A stretch of 64,000 nt of DNA from Syntrophomonas sp. (GTDB lineage: Bacteria > Bacillota > Syntrophomonadia > Syntrophomonadales > Syntrophomonadaceae): positions 115,470 through 179,469 of the forward strand of contig JAENZE010000008.1 in the NCBI GenBank assembly GCA_016841425.1, in the 5' to 3' direction. This document shows, one piece after another, positions 10,767 through 18,449 of this stretch. Made by a program: the position numbers and the translations under genes. Position 1 is the stretch's first letter; every line of letters begins with the position of its first letter. The notes under the pieces were generated by a model. The model was not told the origin of the DNA, did not search any database, and saw only the letters and a list, made by a program, of their open reading frames with translations.

Positions 10767-12371
10767 GTGTTTAACAGGATTCCTCTGAAAAAAGTTGCTC
10801 AGTTTTGCTGCTTGATCTTTATGCTGTCAGTCCTTAACTTCAGTATTAACATTCCCTGGACCATAGCTGCAGGTGTCAGCAGTACCTTTCAAGATGTACC
10901 CGATAGTCACTGGGCTCTCAAAAATATTACTAAATTAAATATCAGAGACGTAATAACCGGCTATGGTGATGGATCTTTCCAACCCAATCGGCAGGTAAGC
11001 CAATTGGAAGCGCTGCTGATGGCAGTTAGAAATATGGGTCAGGAAGAAATGATTGCTGCAGTAGATGATACCAGGACTCTAACCATATCTGTACCTGATT
11101 GGGCCACCACCAAATATAAAAAGGAACTTCTTTATGCCATCCAACAGGGTCTGATTGTTCCATCGGAAAACAATTTTAACGCCAGCGCTCAAGCAAGCAG
11201 GGCCTGGATAACCCAGTTGATGGTTCGCATGATTGGCAAAGATGCCGAAGCTGCTGAACTAGCCAATCAGACTCCTAATTTTAGTGATTTTGCTGATATC
11301 CCTCGCTGGGCACTGGGATATGTAAATGCGGGGATAAAATACTCTCTTATTGCGGGGTTCCCAGATAATACCATGAAACCTCTCCAGGCAGTTACTCGTG
11401 CCCAAGCCGCTACTATGCTAAATAACAGCGAACCTTATCTGAGTCTCTCCGGCCGCATAATCGAAGGGACCATAATTAACCTGGCAGGCTCTACAGTAAC
11501 CGTTTCTGTAAATGGCGCTGCCAACAGTTTATATATCAGCGACCAAACTGCTATATTTGGAGCAGATTCTGCTTTGATCGACGCATCCGAATTGAGTATT
11601 AATGACCGTGTTGAGCTAATCTTTCATGATTCCCAAATCCAATACCTAGCTGTTTTGGATGAGAGCAGCGCTAGCAACAGTATAATCGGAACCGTATTAC
11701 ATACTATAAGTGCTCAGAATCTTATAGTAATAAAAGACAGCCAGGACAAAGTATATTCAAGTACTTGGGATAGTACCTCCTCCTGTATAGACCAGGCGGG
11801 GCGCAGTTATGATTTTGATAATATTTTGCCCGAAACCCAGGTACAATTGACTCTAAGCCCCCGAGGGGTTATCATAACCATGGTAGTATACAATACCAAT
11901 GAAATAGGGGTTTACAATGGCATTATCTATGATCTGGTGACTGAACAGCAGCTTATTATTCTGAAAGACTCTACCGATCATTTTTCTTCTTACCTTTACG
12001 GTTCAGACCTGGTTGTTATTGTTTCCGGAATGCGTTTTCCCTCTATCAGCGACCTTCAGGTAGGAGATGAAGTACAGGTCTCCACCAATGGATCCTATAT
12101 CAATAAGATAGAGCTGCTCAATGCCAAGCAGGAATTGACCCTCACCGGTAAAGTAGTAATCATAGAACCAGAAACCCGAATTTTAGTTGTCAACGCTCAG
12201 AATACTCTATATACTTTTTCCGCTGAAGAAGATGTTATTATTACTATTCCCGGTCTTACCGATCCTCTGTTAGCAGATATAATGAAAGATGATCAAGTCG
12301 ATTTAATCATTGAAGAAGGGGTCTTAAAGGAGATCACCGTGTTCAACAGCAGTGTTCTCAGCAGTACGTAA
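10767..12371 (+). CDS. SLH-domain cell-surface protein
   Basis: A signal peptide (residues 1-35, hydrophobic CCLIFMLSVLNFSINI) is followed by S-layer homology repeats: FQDVPDSHWALKNI with ITGYGDGSFQPNRQVSQLEAL, a weaker middle copy, and FSDFADIPRWALGYVNAGIKY with AGFPDNTMKPLQAVTRAQAA. SLH domains bind pyruvylated wall polysaccharide. The remaining 300 residues are beta-rich, made of repeated segments of about 75 residues that alternate VIIEP/ILVVNAQNT-like strands; no enzyme motif is visible. The GTG start at 10767 has AAAGGAG 8 bases upstream. The gene is bounded on both sides by almost identical hairpins. Confidence 0.88.
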   Translation: MFNRIPLKKVAQFCCLIFMLSVLNFSINIPWTIAAGVSSTFQDVPDSHWALKNITKLNIRDVITGYGDGSFQPNRQVSQLEALLMAVRNMGQEEMIAAVDDTRTLTISVPDWATTKYKKELLYAIQQGLIVPSENNFNASAQASRAWITQLMVRMIGKDAEAAELANQTPNFSDFADIPRWALGYVNAGIKYSLIAGFPDNTMKPLQAVTRAQAATMLNNSEPYLSLSGRIIEGTIINLAGSTVTVSVNGAANSLYISDQTAIFGADSALIDASELSINDRVELIFHDSQIQYLAVLDESSASNSIIGTVLHTISAQNLIVIKDSQDKVYSSTWDSTSSCIDQAGRSYDFDNILPETQVQLTLSPRGVIITMVVYNTNEIGVYNGIIYDLVTEQQLIILKDSTDHFSSYLYGSDLVVIVSGMRFPSISDLQVGDEVQVSTNGSYINKIELLNAKQELTLTGKVVIIEPETRILVVNAQNTLYTFSAEEDVIITIPGLTDPLLADIMKDDQVDLIIEEGVLKEITVFNSSVLSST

Positions 12372-12472
12372 CCGCCGGCAATGAGGGAATAATTTGCTGC
12401 CTGGGCTGTATTTGCGGCTAGCCCTGGAATTCACCATAAGCAGCAATATACTCGCATCATACCCATAAAAGA

Positions 12473-12502
12473 TCCCGCCTGTTCCGTGATGCTCAGGCGG
12501 GA
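12473..12502. terminator. Shared terminator between convergent genes
   Basis: TCCCGCCTG / CAGGCGGGA, the same 9-bp stem as at 10532-10561, lies between the SLH gene (plus) and the WalJ-like gene (minus). On the minus strand it is followed by TCTTTTATG; on the plus strand by ATCATACTTAATCTTTT. It probably terminates both. Confidence 0.75.
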
Positions 12503-12517
12503 ATCATACTTAATCTT

Positions 12518-13294
12518 TTATAAAATAACGCTGGTTCTAGAGTCAGGAAATGTTCGATGCAGTATTATGTCTTTTCCAACCTGGTGTCCACTGGCCGTCA
12601 GAAATTTTTGTACCGTCCTTTCAGCCAGATCAGGGTGATTATTTTGCTGGCTGAGGTGAGCCAGGAAAACTCTCATTCCCTGCCGGCAGTTGATGCGAGA
12701 TAGCAATCTTCCAGCATTTATGTTGGATAGATGACCACTGCTGCTTTTAATTCGTTGTTTTAAAAAATGAGGATAAGGTCCATTTTCCAGCATATCCAAA
12801 TCATGATTGGCCTCCACTACTACAGCATCAGCATACTCCATGGCCTTTTCCACCCGGCTTGTTACTATCCCCAAATCGGTTGCCATTACTACCTTTTTTT
12901 CCCTATAAAAAAAACTATATCCTACCGCATCAGCCGCATCGTGTGAAATATCAAACGCTTCTATACCCACGTTCCTTATACTGAACTCCTGATCTATTTC
13001 CAGACAGCATTCCGCAGGAAACCGATGTCTGCAGGACAGTTTTTCCCACGTTCCTGGCCTGGTATACACTGGAATATGGTGCCGACGGATAAAAACATCT
13101 AATCCCTTAATGTGATCATTATGCTCATGGGTCAATAAAACCCCATCAAGATCACCTGCTTTTAGACCGACTTCTGCCAGACCCCGTTCAATCCTTCGAG
13201 CGCTGATACCGACATCTAATAATATTGCTGTATCGCCAAATCTAAAAACCGCTGAATTGCCAGTGCTGCCACTGGCCAAAATATGTATCTCCAC
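12518..13294 (-). CDS. WalJ/YycJ-like MBL-fold hydrolase
   Basis: This 258-residue metallo-beta-lactamase fold protein begins MEIHILASGSTGNSAVF and carries the metal motif THEHNDH, with later ligands in EANHDLDML and SSGHLSN. This is the pattern of YycJ/WalJ, which in Bacillus is linked to the WalKR cell-wall system and has 5'-exonuclease activity. No walKR genes lie in the window, so the gene stands alone. A terminator follows at 12473-12502. The family call is strong; the role is inferred. Confidence 0.85.
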   Translation of the reverse strand: MEIHILASGSTGNSAVFRFGDTAILLDVGISARRIERGLAEVGLKAGDLDGVLLTHEHNDHIKGLDVFIRRHHIPVYTRPGTWEKLSCRHRFPAECCLEIDQEFSIRNVGIEAFDISHDAADAVGYSFFYREKKVVMATDLGIVTSRVEKAMEYADAVVVEANHDLDMLENGPYPHFLKQRIKSSSGHLSNINAGRLLSRINCRQGMRVFLAHLSQQNNHPDLAERTVQKFLTASGHQVGKDIILHRTFPDSRTSVIL

Positions 13295-13461
13295 GCTCGC
13301 TATAGCTCCTTTATGTATTAATTTGTGCTTCTAGATGCTTAATTCTTTATGCAGGCCCCGCATTCCCGGAACAGGTTATTATATATTAACCTCTATCGCG
13401 GACCTTTTTATTGAAACAGCACCTTACTGGGCAGTATTAAATCATGTATTATATTATACAG

Positions 13462-13476
13462 AATTAACGGTTAATT
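13462..13476. promoter_or_regulatory. 15-bp perfect palindrome before the small HTH gene
   Basis: AATTAAC-G-GTTAATT is a perfect 7-1-7 palindrome about 34 bp upstream of the TTG start of the 59-residue HTH protein. Its odd centre and position are typical for an operator of a small dimeric regulator, perhaps the protein's own. Confidence 0.4.
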
Positions 13477-13509
13477 TTGGTGTAAAAACCATGTTACAGG
13501 AGGGAGATT

Positions 13510-13689
13510 TTGTTTAACTGGGGCATGAATAAGAAGACTCTCAGGGAATTACGGCGTAATCAGGGCTTCACTGCCCGTGAGCTGGCCGCTATTATAAAAG
13601 TAGATACCACAGTAATTCTTAAGGTAGATGACCTGAAGTTTAAAGATATACCAGAGCCATTGAAATCAAGGCTGAAGCCTTATCTGTAG
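13510..13689 (+). CDS. Small helix-turn-helix-like protein, 59 residues
   Basis: Translation from the TTG at 13510 gives a short basic protein: a KKTLRELRRNQGFTARELAAIIKV helix-turn-helix-like segment (residues 7-31), a TTVILKVDDLKF strand and a SRLKPYL end. It resembles the core of Xre-type regulators but is truncated to about one HTH. The start is fixed by GGAGG six bases upstream; an ATG at 13525 would leave 54 residues without a good site. A perfect palindrome lies upstream at 13462. It is followed by the regulated promoter of the efflux operon. Function is unknown. Confidence 0.65.
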   Translation: MFNWGMNKKTLRELRRNQGFTARELAAIIKVDTTVILKVDDLKFKDIPEPLKSRLKPYL

Positions 13690-13715
13690 TCGGGACACGG
13701 CACAGGTTCTTCATA

Positions 13716-13744
13716 TTGCATAAAAAACGTATACCAGGTATACT
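13716..13744 (+). promoter_or_regulatory. SigmaA-type promoter of the efflux operon
   Basis: TTGCAT (13716-13721), a 17-bp spacer and TATACT (13739-13744) form a good housekeeping promoter, with transcription expected near 13751 and the HlyD start at 13814. The palindromic repeats at 13729-13765 cover the spacer, the -10 and the start site. Confidence 0.65.
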
Positions 13745-13765
13745 GTAATTGTGTCTACAGTATAC
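13729..13765. promoter_or_regulatory. Overlapping GTATAC palindromes, probable TetR operator
   Basis: Two perfect palindromes share a half-site. GTATACC-A-GGTATAC spans 13729-13743. GTATACTGTA, 8 bp, TACAGTATAC spans 13738-13765. They overlap the -10 and start region of the operon promoter. The last gene of the operon is a TetR regulator, so autorepression is the simplest reading. This is inference from position. Confidence 0.6.
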
Positions 13766-13813
13766 TTTATCTGCCTATAGAGAACATCACTCGAATTAAA
13801 CGGAGGGCGAGTC

Positions 13814-14812
13814 ATGCACGCAAAAAAGCCACTTATTATTATGGTGGTGTTGATCCTCATCGGATTGGCATCATATTGGACTTACGATCATTATTACCGT
13901 CCCCCTAACGATTTACTTGAGGCCAGCGGCACCATTGAAGCGGAAAGCGTTGAACTGAATGTACGTATCAGCGGCACCTTGGTTCAAATGGCTGGTGAGG
14001 AGGGTGATTCGGTAAGCAAAGGGCAGGTAGTAGCAGAGCTTTCTCGCAAGGACCTGCTGGCGCAAAGAGAACGTGATGCACTGAGTGTTACTGCTCTGGA
14101 AGCAAAACTGGATGATTTATTATCAGGAGCCAGGGCTCAGGAGATCAAAGAAGCTTCGGCCAATGTCAGTATAGCATCGGCCAGCCTGCAGCAGGTTGAT
14201 TTGGACCTGGAGAGAACTAAACGGCTTTATGAAGCGGGAGCCATATCGGAAGTAGAGCTGCAGCAGCTGCAGCTTAGCCGCGACAACCTGGCCCATCAGC
14301 TGGAGGCCGCCCAGGCGCGTTTAAGTCTTTTGCAAGCTGGCAACCGGCCAGCTGTTATTGAAGCAGCAGCGGCAGAGTTGGAGCGGAGTAAAGCGGTTTT
14401 GAAAGCAACAGACGCTCAGTTGGAGGATCTACAGATCCTATCGCCCATTGATGGGGTTATCAGCAGTAAAAATTATGCGGTAGGAGAATATGTGCAGGTG
14501 GGTTCCTCCCTGGCTAAAATCACTAATTTGCAGGATATGTGGATAAAAGTGTATATCCCAACCGATGATCTACCCCGCATCAAATTGAAACAAAAAGCCA
14601 GTGTGTATGTCAGCGGAAGTGCGCAGTTGTTTAACGGCACAGTGATGTCGATAGCCTCCCAGGGGGAATTCACTCCTAAAACTATACAAACAAAAAAAGA
14701 ACGTACTAATATCGTATATGCAGTCAAATTAACCCTGGATAATGAGGCTGGTCTGTTGAAACCAGGTATGCCGGCAGATGTTATATTCGACAGGAGTGAT
14801 TCAGATGCTTAG
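13814..14812 (+). CDS. HlyD-family membrane fusion protein (YbhG-like)
   Basis: This periplasmic-adaptor-type protein of an ABC exporter has one N-terminal membrane anchor (residues 5-23, PLIIMVVLILIGLASYW). A split biotinyl-lipoyl motif (ASGTIEAESVELNVRISG and LQILSPIDGVISSKNYAVGEYV) flanks a long coiled-coil (about 75-195), and a beta-barrel region runs to residue 330. Its neighbours are two ATPases, a permease and a TetR regulator, the same gene set as the Escherichia ybhGFSR drug or cation exporter. Its stop overlaps the next start by 8 bp. In a Gram-positive cell it would form the extracellular adaptor part. Confidence 0.88.
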   Translation: MHAKKPLIIMVVLILIGLASYWTYDHYYRPPNDLLEASGTIEAESVELNVRISGTLVQMAGEEGDSVSKGQVVAELSRKDLLAQRERDALSVTALEAKLDDLLSGARAQEIKEASANVSIASASLQQVDLDLERTKRLYEAGAISEVELQQLQLSRDNLAHQLEAAQARLSLLQAGNRPAVIEAAAAELERSKAVLKATDAQLEDLQILSPIDGVISSKNYAVGEYVQVGSSLAKITNLQDMWIKVYIPTDDLPRIKLKQKASVYVSGSAQLFNGTVMSIASQGEFTPKTIQTKKERTNIVYAVKLTLDNEAGLLKPGMPADVIFDRSDSDA

Positions 14813-15725
14813 CTGCCACGAGGTTAGCAAGAGCTTTGGAACCACGCAGGCATTGGCTGAATTATCCATCCAGGTGAATAAGGGAGAAATTTTTGGTCTG
14901 GTAGGTCCGGATGGGGCAGGAAAGACTACTTTCATGCGTATGGTGTGCAATTTAATAGATGCGGATATGGGGACTATTACTGTTGGTGGATTGCCAGCCA
15001 GCCGCTATCCCCGTGAGAGACTGGGCTATATGCCTCAAAGATTTAGTCTTTACGGAGATCTTACCATAGCAGAAAATATCAGCTTCTTTGCGTCCTTATA
15101 TAGCCTGGATAAGAATATCACCCGGCAGCGCTCCGAAGAGATGCTCCGGATAACCGGGCTGACTGGTTTTGAAAATCGTCTGGCTGATAATCTTTCTGGT
15201 GGGATGAAACAGAAGTTGGCCCTTACCTCCGCGCTTATGACCCGTCCTGAGCTTATGGTCCTGGACGAACCAACTTATGGCGTTGACCCGGAGTCACGCA
15301 AGGAATTCTGGCAAATACTTTATCGGCTCAATGAGAGCGGAATAACCATATTGATTTCAACCCCCTACATGGACGAAGCCGAGTTATGTCATAGAGTGGC
15401 CTTAATTAATTCAGGGAAACTGGTAGCCTGTGACTCTCCTTTAGGCCTCAAGAACTTGTTTGACCGGCAGGTGGTAGAGGTGCGGGCCGGTATTATAGAT
15501 CCCTACTTTTTTGATCTCTGTCCGGGGGTGGTGGACTCTTCCTACTATTCCAAACGCTTTCACCTGCTAGTAGAAGTTAACGAACAGATATTTGATACCT
15601 TGCAAGAATATGCCCTGCATAAAGGTTTCGCGGACATTACATTAAATTATATATCTCCCAGTATGGAGGATGTCTTCGCCTTCTTGGCCGAACCTCGTCT
15701 GCCCAAGCAGCCGGATGTCGTTTAA
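14805..15725 (+). CDS. ABC exporter ATPase, first subunit (degenerate H-loop)
   Basis: This nucleotide-binding subunit shows Walker A GPDGAGKTT, signature LSGGMKQKLAL, Walker B MVLDEPTYG and ISTPYMDEAE. The switch histidine expected in the H-loop is replaced by proline or tyrosine, so this site may hydrolyse ATP poorly. It corresponds to the N-terminal half of the fused YbhF ATPase. The start is ATG 14805, preceded by CAGGAGTG; an upstream in-frame start at 14778 lacks such a site. It overlaps hlyD by 8 bp and lies 36 bp before the second ATPase. Confidence 0.9.
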   Translation: MLSCHEVSKSFGTTQALAELSIQVNKGEIFGLVGPDGAGKTTFMRMVCNLIDADMGTITVGGLPASRYPRERLGYMPQRFSLYGDLTIAENISFFASLYSLDKNITRQRSEEMLRITGLTGFENRLADNLSGGMKQKLALTSALMTRPELMVLDEPTYGVDPESRKEFWQILYRLNESGITILISTPYMDEAELCHRVALINSGKLVACDSPLGLKNLFDRQVVEVRAGIIDPYFFDLCPGVVDSSYYSKRFHLLVEVNEQIFDTLQEYALHKGFADITLNYISPSMEDVFAFLAEPRLPKQPDVV

Positions 15726-15761
15726 GATGGTCTTATATAAATGACAGGGAGGTGCCTGCCC

Positions 15762-16700
15762 GTGGATTATACTATTACTACCAGTAATTTAACCAAAACC
15801 TTTGGTTCTTTTACCGCTGTCGATAATATTAATCTAAACATCCAATCGGGCGATATTTGTGCTTTTCTTGGCCCCAACGGTGCAGGAAAGACTACCGCTA
15901 TACGCATGTTATGCGGCATTTTGGAGCCCAGTTCCGGCACCGGCAGCGTTCTGGGTTACGACCTCCTCAAAAATGCCGAGTTTATTAAACAGAAATTGGG
16001 TTATATGTCTCAAAAATTCAGCCTGTACCTTGATTTATCGGTCAGGGAGAATCTGGACTTCTATGCCGGCATCTACCGCATACCAGGAAAGATCCGCCGC
16101 CGAAGAATTGAGGAGATGCTCCGACTGGCTGGTCTGCAGGGACGGGAAAGAGATCTGGTAGCTAATTTAAGTCAGGGCTTCAAGCAGCGCCTGGCTTTAT
16201 CCTGTGCCATAATATCTGATCCCCAGGTAATCTTCCTGGACGAACCAACCAGTGGAGTAAGTCCGGCAGCCAGGCGTTCCTTTTTTAATATCATCCAGGA
16301 AGAAGCCGGGAAGGGCAAGACCATTATTGTTAGTACCCATTTTATGGATGAAGCTGAAAGATGCGGACAGATTGCATTTTTTAATGAAGGAAAATTATTG
16401 GCTCTGGATAATCCGGATAACCTTAAAAGAAATGCTATTCAAGGAAACATTTATAAAATAGTAGTTGAGAATCCAGTTCATGAACTAGATAAGATAACAG
16501 GATTACCGGGAGTAATTGATGCCAGTCTGCACGGTAGGTCCCTGCATGTGCTGCTGGGTCCTCAAGGTGACGTGGAACTTTTAAAGAACTCGACCTCATC
16601 GGTACCCGAACTGATAGAACCCACCCTGGAAGATGTTTTTCTGGCCTTAGCCAGGAGGAGAGGAAGGAAGAGCCATGAGCCGAATTTTATCGGTCATTAA
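15762..16700 (+). CDS. ABC exporter ATPase, second subunit (intact catalytic site)
   Basis: This subunit shows Walker A GPNGAGKTT, signature LSQGFKQRLAL, Walker B IFLDEPTSG and an intact H-loop STHFMDEAE. With the preceding gene it would form an asymmetric heterodimer equivalent to fused YbhF. The start is GTG 15762, set by GGGAGGTG seven bases upstream; an ATG at 15741 lies in front of that site and is unlikely. The 3' end overlaps the permease by 26 bp, which indicates translational coupling. Confidence 0.9.
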   Translation: MDYTITTSNLTKTFGSFTAVDNINLNIQSGDICAFLGPNGAGKTTAIRMLCGILEPSSGTGSVLGYDLLKNAEFIKQKLGYMSQKFSLYLDLSVRENLDFYAGIYRIPGKIRRRRIEEMLRLAGLQGRERDLVANLSQGFKQRLALSCAIISDPQVIFLDEPTSGVSPAARRSFFNIIQEEAGKGKTIIVSTHFMDEAERCGQIAFFNEGKLLALDNPDNLKRNAIQGNIYKIVVENPVHELDKITGLPGVIDASLHGRSLHVLLGPQGDVELLKNSTSSVPELIEPTLEDVFLALARRRGRKSHEPNFIGH

Positions 16701-17784
16701 AAAAGAATATATTCAGCTGCGGCGGGACCGTTTGACCCTGGTTTTAATTTTTATGCTCCCTCTGGTACAGCTGTTGCTGTTTGGTTATGCCATTCAGACC
16801 GAGGTGAAACATATTCCCACAGTTGTTTTTGATCAATCCCTATCCAGTGAGAGCAGGGATATAATAGGTGCTTTTTCCGCATCAGGCTATTTCGATGTAG
16901 TCTATACCGTGGGCAGCTATGCTGATGTAACTAAATATATTGACAGCGGGAAAGCACAGGTGGGCATTATTATCCCGCCGGATTTCACTAAAAAACTTAC
17001 CCGCAGCGAGTCGGCTCCTCTTCAGGTATTGGTGGATGCCAGTGACAACATGGTAGCCAACCAGGCCATTGCGACTGCCAACTCCATAGGGCTGATAAAA
17101 TCTCAGCAAATGTTGATTAAAAACCTGCCCTCAACCTCGCTTCCTTTGGATGTCAGGGTACGCCCCTGGTACAATCCAGATGGCATAACTGCTTATTATA
17201 TGGTCCCTGCTATATTAGGGGTTATTGTCACCATGACTATGGTTATTATAACCTCTATGGCGGTTGTAAGGGAAAGAGAACGGGGTACCCTGGAACAGCT
17301 GATTGTAACTCCTTTAAAAACCTATGAGCTGATGCTGGGCAAGATCATTCCCTATATTGTGCTAGGTTACCTGCAGATAACCGTAGCCCTCCTGGTAGGC
17401 AGTCTCATCTTTCAGGTACCTATTCGGGGCAGTCTGCTAGAACTCTATGTGCTTACCCTGTTCTTTATTACTGCTTCCCTGGGTCTAGGTTTAACTATAT
17501 CCAATGTGGCTAAAAACCAGATGCAGGCTATGCAGATGGCCTTTTTCGTAATGCTGCCCAGTATCCTGCTGTCCGGATTTATGTTCCCACGACAAGCCAT
17601 GCCAAAAATTATTTATTATATTAGCTATATCGTTCCACTTACTTATTACCTGGATATTATCCGGGGTATCGTGTTAAAGGGTATAGGCTTTTCTTATTTG
17701 GTCGGACAGGTAAGCGCTCTGCTCATATTTTCGCTGGTCATGCTGGGAATAAGCACGGCTAAATTTAAAAAGAAACTGGGATAG
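16675..17784 (+). CDS. ABC-2 type exporter permease
   Basis: This 369-residue membrane protein has an N-terminal segment (about 23-42), a 130-residue extracellular domain and five C-terminal membrane segments from about residue 178 (YMVPAILGVIVTMTMVIITSMAV onwards). The ERGTLEQLIVTP motif is characteristic of the YhhJ/YbhR/YbhS family. Only one permease gene is present, whereas ybhGFSR has two, so it may act as a homodimer. It starts inside the end of the second ATPase gene and precedes the TetR gene by 17 bp. Confidence 0.9.
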   Translation: MSRILSVIKKEYIQLRRDRLTLVLIFMLPLVQLLLFGYAIQTEVKHIPTVVFDQSLSSESRDIIGAFSASGYFDVVYTVGSYADVTKYIDSGKAQVGIIIPPDFTKKLTRSESAPLQVLVDASDNMVANQAIATANSIGLIKSQQMLIKNLPSTSLPLDVRVRPWYNPDGITAYYMVPAILGVIVTMTMVIITSMAVVRERERGTLEQLIVTPLKTYELMLGKIIPYIVLGYLQITVALLVGSLIFQVPIRGSLLELYVLTLFFITASLGLGLTISNVAKNQMQAMQMAFFVMLPSILLSGFMFPRQAMPKIIYYISYIVPLTYYLDIIRGIVLKGIGFSYLVGQVSALLIFSLVMLGISTAKFKKKLG

Positions 17785-17801
17785 GCAGGAGAGGTGAGAA
17801 A

Positions 17802-18380
17802 GTGGAGATAAGAAATCGCATAATCAATGCCTGCAGGGAAATAGCCTATATTAAAGGGTTCCGCAGCATTACGGTAGACGAAATAGCACAACATGCTGGA
17901 GTAAGCAAGAGAACTGTTTACCGTCGTTTTAAAAGTAAAGATGAGATTTTGGAGTCTACGGTTGATGAGTTCCTGCAAGCGGTTGGCCGTAAATCCGAGC
18001 AGTTGTTAAACAGCGGGCAAGACATACAGATTATTATTCAGGATATATTTAATTATATAATATCTGGGAATAATTCGATAATAAGCCAAAGGGTCATGGA
18101 AGACTTGAGTCAGTATTACCCGCAGCTGTGGCAAAAAATTAATCATTTTCGAATGGAACGGATTAAATCAATTATTGAGATGGCAGAATTTCAGCGGGCT
18201 TTTAATTCTAATATCAATCCTCTGATTTTAAGTACTATGATAGCAGTCTCCATTCAAACTGTAATAAATCCGGACTTTATTGTTAGTAATAATTTGAATT
18301 TTGAAGAAACTGTAGCTCAGGTAATCGCTGTGTTTATGCCGGCCTTGAGTTGTGCACCACCACTCCCGGATAAACCTTAA
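17802..18380 (+). CDS. TetR-family regulator of the efflux operon
   Basis: The N-terminal HTH domain contains SITVDEIAQHAGVSKRTVYRRFKSKDEIL (residues 21-50), a textbook TetR DNA-binding region, followed by an all-helical ligand domain. It is the last gene of the HlyD-ATPase-ATPase-permease operon, 17 bp after the permease, with GTG 17802 preceded by GGAGAGGTGAG. The GTATAC palindromes over the operon promoter are the likely target. The inducer is unknown. Confidence 0.9.
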   Translation: MEIRNRIINACREIAYIKGFRSITVDEIAQHAGVSKRTVYRRFKSKDEILESTVDEFLQAVGRKSEQLLNSGQDIQIIIQDIFNYIISGNNSIISQRVMEDLSQYYPQLWQKINHFRMERIKSIIEMAEFQRAFNSNINPLILSTMIAVSIQTVINPDFIVSNNLNFEETVAQVIAVFMPALSCAPPLPDKP

Positions 18381-18449
18381 AGACATTTTTCATAAATCTA
18401 TCTGATATGGTAAACTTAATCATATAATTCTTAATCGAGGTACTCAACC

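Noticed and set aside
13335..13517. 60-codon plus frame before the small HTH gene
   Set aside because: It has no ribosome site and overlaps the palindrome and the ribosome site of the HTH gene.
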